Positions 1 through 7,800 of a DNA stretch of 30,239 nt are shown here, piece by piece; the stretch's first letter is position 1; every line of letters starts with the position of its first letter. The notes beneath the pieces were generated by a model. The model saw only the letters and a program-made list of their open reading frames with translations. It searched no databases and was not told the origin of the DNA. The stretch covers positions 1-30,239 of the forward strand of contig LSSL01001265.1 of NCBI GenBank assembly GCA_001953115.1, given 5' to 3'. The DNA comes from Smittium mucronatum (taxonomy: Eukaryota > Kickxellomycota > Harpellomycetes > Harpellales > Legeriomycetaceae). The position numbers were made by a program, and so were the translations under genes.

Positions 1-257
1 CAACGCTGTGTGAAATTTTAGTTTAGTGTAATTCGATAAGTACACTATTAAACCCCTAAACCACTGCTTAGTATTTCACTCTTAGGGCCCATTCTTCATT
101 CAATGGTAACATTTGATTAATAAAATTTGTACATTATTGGATAAATGAATAAATCTAGCCAATTGAAATATTATAATTGATCAAATAGGAAGGTGAGCAA
201 ATTTGGGCCTGGAAAGGATTAAATGATAGTGTTTATGTCTAGAGAATCCGATTTTTA
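1..257. other. Left flank of the DIRS element, no gene seen
   Basis: No reading frame of note. The stretch is richer in G+C than the rest of the window (for example around 84-92 and 207-215). It contains a short perfect inverted repeat, TAGTGTA at 24-30 and TACACTA at 41-47, separated by 10 bases. It may be part of another repeat family into which the DIRS element inserted, because part of it (about 240-257) recurs in inverted form near 9261-9288. No function is assigned. Confidence 0.4.
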
Positions 258-420
258 TCCGATTAATCGCGATTATACATCAATTAGGAGACATATTAAG
301 TGTTGCCATATTATTGGGTAAAACTAAGCCGGAATATAATCCAATAAAATAAAGTGAACCAAATTTTTTTTATGATATGGGCTGTGAAGTACGGCTTAGA
401 GATATACTTATCATCTTTTC
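258..420 (+). repeat. Left inverted terminal repeat of the DIRS element
   Basis: The segment from about 287 to 420 is the reverse complement of about 4465-4600. By a hand count about 85 percent of some 130 positions agree, with long exact blocks, such as the stretch around 377-410 that reappears inverted at about 4477-4510. The outer part, about 258-294, is matched in inverted orientation by the internal complementary region (about 4342-4380). In DIRS elements this repeat usually carries the transcription start, but I see no motif that identifies a promoter. Confidence 0.88.
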
Positions 421-496
421 TTTCGCAAAGGCACTCTACCAACATAAAAGATTTTCTTTTGTGTATATTTTATTTAAATATTTAAAACAATTTACA

Positions 497-1291
497 ATGT
501 CTGAAGATAGAAACGCCAAGTTAAATGAACTTAGTGCGTTAGTCCGTCAGTTAATGCGCGAAAGGGAGCCCCAGCTCGAGGAGGAGGACCCATTTTTTAC
601 ACCGAGAATTCCCATCACTGAACTTTCCATCTACACAGAACTCTCGGAAGCGTTGCCTTCTATCGACTAGGACTTTTTCAGAACTCCTCTATCTGACGAT
701 GACCGCAAGACTGCTCTTTATACGTGCCTCAAGACCTGGTCTATGAACTATTTCCCACCACCGTTGAACGAGTCGGCTTCGACTGCGGTGAAGAAATTAG
801 ACTCGACACTGTACGCAATTCAGACTGCGCTAGCTCAGGCTACTATACCAATTGACTATTATGTAAATAGGAAGATTCAGGACAATCCTGGAATAATAGT
901 GACTGAGGACCCCGACATTACTTTCACAAAAACTATGTGTGTCTTGCTATCCGATATAGCAATCTCAATAACCCAGAATAGTTTGGAAAATCTCCAAAAG
1001 GGAATGGAACTTCCAGGAAGAGTAAAGCATATATTAGAAACAGACACAAAGCCTCTAATAGACCAGGATGACTTCGATTTATTTCTCGAAAACAAGAAAA
1101 CTGAGACCCGTAAGAGACGAGTCAAGCCATTTTGTAAGCGCCAGGAAGTTTCAGTCTCGTGTGAGATCACCAGCAGTAACGTTGCAACGACGCAAAACAC
1201 CTCAGCCTTTAGCACCCCAGCCCCAAATAACCGCCTTCAAAAAATTCAAAAAAAATTTCGTGGAAGGGGCCGCGGAAGAGGGTCCCGGTAG
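497..1291 (+). pseudogene. gag: Gag-like ORF1 of DIRS element, interrupted by one TAG
   Basis: This is the first ORF of the element, in the position of the DIRS Gag-like structural protein that packages element RNA. I chose ATG 497 (protein begins MSEDRNAKL). An upstream in-frame ATG at 377 lies inside the terminal repeat and would add an unlikely hydrophobic leader. The frame is open for 265 codons except for one TAG at 668-670, so translation gives a short N-terminal piece or, after reinitiation at 743, a 182-residue C-terminal piece. The N-terminal third is acidic and polar. The C-terminus is basic and ends in RGRGRGSR, an RG-rich tail common in DIRS Gag and suited to nucleic-acid binding. 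No zinc knuckle is seen. The next ORF starts at its stop codon in another frame. The role comes from position and tail composition; no enzymatic motif is present. Confidence 0.75.
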
Positions 1292-3384
1292 GACCAATCT
1301 CAGATCCCCCAGTCGGGGGACGACTAGCTATGTTCAACTCGGCATGGGCCAAGCTCACCGACAACTGATATATTCGGGACATAAAGAAGTGATTATTCAA
1401 GATCCCATCCCTCATGAAGCCGAAATCGGTGAATCATACACTCACGATCTCGGAAGAGTTGAAAAAAAAAGAGTCGAATAAATGGTGAGGAATTTTCACC
1501 ACCTTCAGCGGCGAAACTTCCGCGAACATTATTCGACTTAAATTTTTCAACAATGAAAAGATAGCCGAAATTTTGAGCCGTGCGGAACAAAAATTTTGGC
1601 ATGGCCCTCCGCTTATATCACACCAGTAGCGGAGCAAGAGGAAAGTTAAATAAGGAAGCGAGAATCATTATAGCGAAGGAAATATCGGTGCTGCTAGCAA
1701 AGCACGCAATAGAGGAATTAAATCCACAAACTCAGGGCTTCTACGGTCATCTTTTCACGATCCCGAAGAAGGCTGGAGGCCTAAGTCTAGTACTGGACCT
1801 GAGGGAACTCAATCCACACGTAGAGAAACAGAATTTCAAAATGGAAACCCTGAAATCGCTATGCTGCATGATACTCAGGAAGGATTATCTCAATTTTTTA
1901 GAACTACAAGATGCATTTATGCAAATCCTGGTATACAAGAAGTGCAGGAAATTCCTCCGATTCCAATGGAACAGTCGTTCATTGAAATTCAGGGTCCTTC
2001 CTTTTGGGATTTTACTCAGCTGTTTAACCTTTACCAAGATACTATGGCCAGTTTTAGAATAAAACAGGTCCAAGGAAATGTGGTTTTCAGCTTATCTGTA
2101 TGATTTGCTGATCCTTGGGGAAACCAAGGAAGTATGCACAGAAAATACAGCCCTGGTGTACTCCAAGCCCTAGTAGCTTGTATTCCTAGTCAACAAAGCC
2201 AATTAATCAATGATTCCGTCACAATTTATAACACATCTAAGAATTTCAATCAAAACCAGGGAAATGGCGTTGAAAGTTCCTCAAAATAAGACCAGGGATT
2301 TATGCAAGGAATCCAGAAAATTACTGAGTGCATGCAGGACGACGCTGAGATGCTTAGCAAGCTTTACTGGAAAATATTGAGCAATTCGATTGTCCTTCTC
2401 CCAGTGAGACTGATGCTACTCCTTTTATTAGAGCTGAAGAATCGGTCCATGAAGAGTATGAAATCATGGACATCAGCCGTTGTTCTAACGGAGCCGGCAG
2501 TCCATAATCTATTTTTCTGGAAGAATAAACTAAGAGAATGGAATGGGATCTCATTCCTACCAGAGAATCTGGAGCTGTAGATATTCTAAAACTCCAACGA
2601 CTCTGCCTGGAGAATAGTAGTAGGACCCCGAATTTACTCGAGCATATGAACTTTATCGGAGTATTACTTTATATCAATGCCAAAGAACTCAAGACAGTAT
2701 TATAGGCCTTAAAACTCAAGGAATTCAAGGTAAGAGGAGTACTGGTATACTCAGACAACATGATAATTCTATCGTATGTGAAGAAGTTTGGGGGGACGAA
2801 ATAACCCAAAATACTAGAAATTTCGGAAGAAATTTGAAATCACTGTCTAGAAACGAGTACCAAAACGCAAGTGAATTATGTCTAATCAGTATTGAATACA
2901 GACTGATGCTCCAAGCAGGTTGACTGCTCAGACATAATGTTCACTGTCCATGGGAACTTTTTCAAAGCTGAACTCAATGCATGGGCCCCAAGACATGGAT
3001 ATTTTTGCATCCCAACTGAACAAGAAAGTGAAGACATAATTAAGTTGTTTCCAGGACGAAAATGTAGTAGGTCAGATCGCACTAGACTAAAATTGGTCAT
3101 AATGGAACAACACATACTGCTGCACACCCTGGAACTTGACCTCTCAGTTAGTTCAAAAACTGCGCAGGGAGCGGATAAAAATGGCTTTAGCCAAGCCAAT
3201 GTGGAAGTTGGCGATATTGTTCCCTGATCTAATAGCACCGTCAACATTACAGCTGATAATACTACAGGAAAAAACGGTATTTCCAGACCTAGGAAACGGA
3301 AAGTACCACCTCTTGAACAACAAGAACAGGAAATTGATAGATTGGAGAGTCAGCGGAGTTTTCTTGAAACTCAAGGTCCCATAA
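1291..3384 (+). pseudogene. DIRS reverse transcriptase/RNase H, many stops and frameshifts
   Basis: This would copy element RNA into DNA and degrade the template. Recognisable blocks in order: VGGRL near 1312-1326 with the DIRS lead-in pattern, then stops at 1366 and 1390; RT fingers around 1640-1830 including VLDLRELNPHV; the first catalytic block as LELQDAF at 1898-1918, usually LDLKDAF; VLPFG at 1994-2008; a stop at 2060. The catalytic YLDD box is present as YLYD (2093-2104), so one metal-binding aspartate is replaced. A connection region runs 2213-2578, with a frame change near 2370 and a stretch ending NGISFLPENLEL. RNase H blocks follow, with WRIVVGP near 2608 and VLVYSDN plus SYVKKFGGT near 2735-2800. 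A post-RNase H DIRS block MDIFASQLN lies near 2993-3020 and the C-terminus ends at 3384. At least a dozen lesions make it non-functional. Identity is secure from the number and order of motifs. Confidence 0.88.
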
Positions 3385-4325
3385 ATTATGCCATTGATTG
3401 TATCTTTTCAAAATAAAGAAGTATTAATCGTCAATCCAGATACAGTGCTATTCAACAGCGCTTTTTAGACTGGAGAATATCTCAAGAGATTATTGCTCCA
3501 ATTTTCGCACCTCAAATAATTAATTACCTAGCCGAATTATTTATGAAAGAAAAATTAAAGTTCGGCACGATTAGATCATATAAGTCCGCTATAATGATGC
3601 TTACAGACAATTCAGAGGAGGTAGCCAAGAGCCCCATGTTTTCAGAGTTCCTTAAAACTTTGGATGAAGCTTCAATAAGATCATTTGTAAGACCAAAAAT
3701 CGAAATATCGCCAATTCTGAGAAAATTTAGGGAATTGCGTCCGACAAAAAAATCTTTCTATCAAACAACTCACATCTTTGCTATGCTTGCTTTTTACTGT
3801 GACAGGATTTATAAGAGCCAGTGACATCCAAATTATCGATTATTACAGAAGTCGAGTCAAAAACAACGTACTTCACTCGGTGATAATAGCAACCAATGAA
3901 AAACAAGGAGGCTGTCCGGTAAAAAAACCATGCCAAATAGGCGCGTATTCCGACCCTACACTCTGCATAATATATACTTATACTGTTTACAAAGAAAAGG
4001 TTGCCTGGAACCTATGCCCTACTCCACACGAGAACAATAGGTCATGGACAGTAAACATACTTTTTAGATTTATTAGAGACAGTGAAAAGCCATTATCTGT
4101 GGACAGAATTACTAGATACATTCATAGTATTTCCGCACTCATTAGCAATGATCCTGATGCACCCATACCAAATGCTAGAGCGATAGGGGCCACACTGGTT
4201 GCTAACTCTGGTTTATCTACGTTGAAATAGTTTCCAATGCCTTTTGGTCAGACTATTTCATATTCGATACATATTATCGACTAACAAGAAATTCTTCGAA
4301 TAGCTTGACTGAGTCGATTTTATAG
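3285..4325 (+). pseudogene. DIRS tyrosine recombinase, frameshifted
   Basis: This is the site-specific recombinase thought to integrate the circular DIRS intermediate. The frame begins inside the 3' end of the RT/RNase H ORF in a different phase and carries a TAA at 3414-3416. A helical N-terminal core-binding region follows, with RYSAIQQRFLDWRIS near 3441-3485 and TIRSYKSAIMML near 3567-3602. At the A7 run 3746-3752 the frame shifts by one base. The catalytic domain resumes with SVTGFIRASDI-type sequence (VTGFIRASDI, about 3790-3820), holding the likely first arginine. ARAIGATLVANSG near 4170-4210 matches the conserved second-arginine region. TAG 4228-4230 ends that frame, while the nucleophile motif DTYYR lies in another frame at 4266-4280, ending at TAG 4323-4325. 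Two frameshifts and one internal stop therefore separate the catalytic parts. Family assignment is strong because the C-terminal block resembles DIRS recombinases closely. Confidence 0.87.
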
Positions 4326-4341
4326 TTTGAAGTAAATTAAC

Positions 4342-4442
4342 ATGTCTCCTATTTGATGTATAATTTTAGAATTAATCGAGCCCTTTAGGCGAAGATCAAT
4401 TTATATTATACGAAAATAGGAGAAATATTAAGTCCCACCAAC
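4342..4442 (+). repeat. DIRS internal complementary region (ICR)
   Basis: The first part, about 4342-4380, is the reverse complement of the element's left outer edge (about 258-294). The second part, about 4406-4442, is the reverse complement of its right outer edge (about 4579-4615). The order is exactly that of the reverse complement of a right-end/left-end circle junction. About 20 bases in the middle (about 4381-4400) match neither end by eye. In the DIRS-1 replication model the ICR is the template that completes the termini through a circular intermediate. It starts 16 bases after the recombinase stop. Confidence 0.85.
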
Positions 4443-4464
4443 CGTTCCCATTAAACTTTGCTGA

Positions 4465-4616
4465 AAAATGATAAGGATATCTCTAAGCCGTACTTTACAG
4501 CCCATATCATGAATTTTTTTTGTTTCACTTTATTTACTGGATTATATTTCGGTTCAGTTTTACCCAATAAGATTTTAATGCTTAATATGTCTCCTATTTT
4601 CATATAATATGAATTA
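4465..4616 (-). repeat. Right inverted terminal repeat of the DIRS element
   Basis: This is the inverted partner of the left repeat. The block at 4477-4510 is almost identical to the reverse complement of 377-410, and 4560-4595 corresponds to about 287-330. Mismatches cluster in the T-rich tract near 4512-4521 and in about ten bases near 4570-4580. The outer edge, to about 4616, is matched by the second half of the internal complementary region. Confidence 0.87.
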
Positions 4617-6186
4617 ATAAGGAAACCCAACTTAATTATGTCACAATATCGTTATTCGATTTTTAAAGATAGATCTTTCTTCTGTACATCCTATAATCAT
4701 TTATATGTAAGAAATGTTAATAAATTAGATGATTTCTATCCAAAATTTTTTTGGCAGTTCTATTTTCATTGATACTCATTATATCCAAATGTTTTTTGAT
4801 CAAGATTATTATATGTGCAATACGATATTCAAATACCAGAATTGCTATTTATGACCAGATTTTAATATGTGTTATCACATCAAACTAATATAAATTGTGG
4901 TTAGATTTTTTTAAGAAAATTTTTCCAAAAATAAGCGTCACTCACACATTTTAATTAACCAAATTAATATAATTCGGCAGCTAAAATATGTGATGAACTT
5001 TTTTTACGCTAATAATTTTGTATAATTAATATGTTACGGTATATAAAAACTTAGAAACAAAAAATTCAAAAATTACAATCTGTGAGTTATGTTTTTAATT
5101 ATCGGTGTATAAATAAATTGGGATAATATGATATTATATTTTAATTCACCAATTATGTTCATTTATATTTCTATATTTCTCTTAAGGAATTAAATAACAA
5201 AAAAACCACCAAGCTCTAATCACTAAGAAAATGATTAAGCTTAAAAGCTTAATTTAAATAGGTCAATTTATGGCTTCCTATTCTTTGTGTACTAAAAAAA
5301 TTTCAAATTTTTATACTTTAGTAAGGTTCCTGTTGTAAGTAGAGCTAAAATAAGCTCAAATGTAAAATTTTTTATATTATTTTTAGAGATTTTTTATTGT
5401 TTCCTCATAGATGTTTTCAAAAAAACATCTATCTGTTAATAATAAAATAAAAAAGGCAAAATAGACGCATGTATTATTTTATATATATTATTAATCATTC
5501 CACAAAAAAATGGTTTTAATATCAATCAATCAAATTTATTTATTGAAATCTGTTAAAAAAAATATTAATTAAGACAGATTAGTCCTAAAACCGTTGAAAA
5601 AATAGATGTATATTATGAATTTACCACATTTATGTTATAGAAATTTTAATTTTTAAGCACATTTGATATATATATATATATCATAAGAATAATTAAAATA
5701 AGATTTCAATTAAATAAAATTTTGCATGGGAGTTATAAACAAGCGGGGAAGTTTTAATGTCATATAACGGTTTCATTGTTTAAAAAATCATATTTTCCTT
5801 GTAAATGTGTATAATGTATATTTTGAGCTTAAATAACGTTGGTTAAAACTCTCATCTAAAGATTTTAATTTTAAGTCTGTGAAAAAAAATAAAAGTTTTT
5901 TTAGTTTTTACACGCGTTATAAAAACTGTATACTCTTTGAAATTACTGAAAGATAACTAGCTTTTTTATTATTACTGTATAAAAAGATAGAAATGAATGG
6001 TAATTGAAAAATTATCTGGGAATATTACTACACGTATAGGACAGCTCTACCTGAAATTTATGCCAAAGCGCTATATGGTGCAAGGGGGGTACAAAAATGT
6101 GTTTGGCTTAACATTTATAAACATGTTATTGATTACAAAAAAAAAATTATGAAGCAAAAAAGAGAAAAAGAGAAAAATCTACATAT
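4617..6186. other. AT-rich spacer, no gene seen
   Basis: No frame longer than chance is visible on either strand. The stretch contains a TA microsatellite at about 5665-5682 and a hairpin at 5407-5432. The last 150 bases (6077-6186) may include the eroded N-terminus or 5' untranslated part of the hAT relic that follows, but I could not match any family motif there and found no terminal inverted repeat. Confidence 0.5.
5407..5432. repeat. Perfect 11-bp stem hairpin
   Basis: The arms ATAGATGTTTT (5407-5417) and AAAACATCTAT (5422-5432) are exact reverse complements with a 4-base loop. It lies in unannotated AT-rich spacer. It could be a chance palindrome, a remnant of a small inverted-repeat element or a structured transcript; nothing nearby decides between these. 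Confidence 0.5.
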
Positions 6187-7800
6187 TTTATCAATGCAGA
6201 ACAAATATGTGCGTATTTAATCGCTAATGATGTATTTTCAATAAATTCAATATCATAAAGCCAATTTATAATGGATAATTTCAGACTTCTTAAAATACTT
6301 TTTCCATCAAGTAAATCTACTATAAAGAAAAAATATTGGATTATCATAAAGAAAAGGTTTTAAAGATAGCAGTAATGCTCCAAAAAAGAAAGAAAAAATG
6401 AAGAAAAATTCAGCATAGCTTTAGATGAATGGGAAAATATAAATTTTGATCGATTTTTGGGAATACATGTACATTTAAATGACAGTAAGATTATAAATTT
6501 GGGTCTTGTAAAAATATACGGCATTTGCACATCAGAAATTTTGGCGGCGTTGCTGAAAAATGGATTAATTATTATATGTTTAATTTATAAGAGATTTAGC
6601 TGTCTGAAAAAATGATGGTGAATCAATTATGATTAAATACGGGTCATTTATACCATCAGAAAGCCAAAAAAATTTACAACATGATATAAATATAGCCATA
6701 AAAAAAGTTTTATATAGTAAAGAAAATGATCCTGGAATTTCGGAACAGTCACAGATAATTTTTTTAGATGAAAATTGCGGATTAGGTATTAATTTATCCT
6801 ATTTTAACAACACAATAGATATCGAAATTTACTCAAACACTATTCTTTTTTATAGCTGTGATATATATCAGGATATGCCATTACTCACAAGAAAAATAAT
6901 AAAACATCTAAAATGGACATCTATAAGAAATAAAGATATCCAAAACCTAGTTTTTTAAAAAAATGGTAAAATACTTGAACTGAAAACGTACTCAAGGATT
7001 GGATGGAACTCAATAGTTCCAATGCTTGAAAGGGTTTTACTGCTTCATAAAATTTTCAGAGATTATTTAAATGAAAGTGGTGGAGAATATAAAGATATAT
7101 AAATCTTCATAGATTTAATAAAGTTACATGAGCTACATGGGGTACTTAAACCTTTGGAAAGAGCGACCGATAAATTTATCCCAAAGAATAATAGTTTGAC
7201 TGATGGTGATATATTCTATCAAATAATATATATAAGATATTCGGAACTTAAAATTTGCCTTACATTAAAACTATTGGAATCTATAAAAAGATATTATCAT
7301 ATAAGAAGAACATAAAAGTGGTTTCATCTTTGAATTTATTAAAAACAGCAAAAATTCCTGAAGATTTTATTTAAAAATGAGAATTAATACTTAAATATTC
7401 AAACAGAAATGAAATAATTTAATTTAATTTATATTCAATGCATTCTATAGAATGTTTGAATACACTTCTGAAATAAACAAAAATCAAGACTTGGAAATTT
7501 GCACTATGAAAAAATACCAATATTTTGGTTAATAATATGAAATGCTTTCAAATTCCCAAATATCTGATCCGGATAAAAATTAATCACCGGAATCTATTAA
7601 AGATGATATCGATTTTTATTTAGTAAACAAAATTAAAACCGAAAATTTGGAAAATTTGCATAAAATCTTAACAATTTACCCAAAATCAACATAATCCGTG
7701 CGTAATTTCTGGGTTTCAGGTTTATTTTGCACTAAAATAAGAAATAAAATGAATCATGATCTCTTAGACGCTTTGATTTTTTTTAAAATTATATTCCAAA
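6187..7800 (+). pseudogene. hAT-superfamily transposase, degenerate
   Basis: hAT transposases are nuclear DDE enzymes that excise and reinsert their element. Matching blocks in order: frame 1 has FINAEQICAYLIANDVF at 6187-6237 (TAA at 6256) and FPSSKSTIKKKYW near 6300-6340. SIALDEWENINF near 6412-6447 follows, with the first catalytic aspartate at 6424-6426. After a frame change near 6600, frame 2 has NDGESIMIKYG from 6611 with the likely second aspartate at 6614-6616, then NCGLGINLSY near 6773-6802. The frame continues past TAA 6956 to RIGWNSIVPMLERVLL, past another TAA near 7100, then LKPLERATDKF, and ends at 7313-7315. The dimerisation region is at about 7590-7800 in frame 0, with SGLFCTKIRN and DLLDALIFFK. 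The conserved SER block there reads S-V-R after TAA 7692, so the third acidic residue appears lost. The block order resembles a metazoan-type hAT lineage with the NCGLG motif. No terminal repeats or 8-bp duplication were found. Confidence 0.82.

Larger units (their letters stand above)
258..4616 (+). mobile_element. DIRS-like tyrosine-recombinase retrotransposon, full structure, degenerate coding
   Basis: DIRS elements are retrotransposons that use reverse transcriptase plus a tyrosine recombinase instead of a DDE integrase and are thought to pass through a circular DNA intermediate. The parts are seen in canonical order: left inverted terminal repeat, Gag-like ORF ending in an RG-rich tail, RT/RNase H region, tyrosine recombinase with a DTYYR motif, internal complementary region, right inverted terminal repeat. 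Boundaries are inferred from where the internal complementary region stops matching the two outer ends and could be wrong by some tens of bases. No target-site duplication is apparent, as expected for DIRS. All three reading frames carry stops or frameshifts, so the copy is non-autonomous. It is clearly more G+C-rich than its surroundings, consistent with a comparatively recent insertion. Confidence 0.9.

Noticed and set aside
377..496. Upstream in-frame ATG extending Gag by 40 residues
   Set aside because: It lies within the inverted terminal repeat and encodes a hydrophobic leader unlike Gag. The MSEDRNAKL start at 497 is more natural.
877..1215. 112-codon minus-strand open frame
   Set aside because: It is the antisense of the Gag C-terminal half, with no motif of its own.
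1068..1481. 137-codon + strand open frame overlapping the Gag end
   Set aside because: It is out of phase with both Gag and the VGGRL-containing RT lead-in; it looks like a shadow of the overlap.
2882..3247. 121-codon minus-strand open frame
   Set aside because: It is antisense to the conserved post-RNase H DIRS region, which is recognisable on the + strand.
497..4325. Alternative genetic code explaining the in-frame stops
   Set aside because: TAA, TAG and TGA all occur inside conserved blocks and are accompanied by frameshifts and catalytic substitutions, which fits decay better than recoding.
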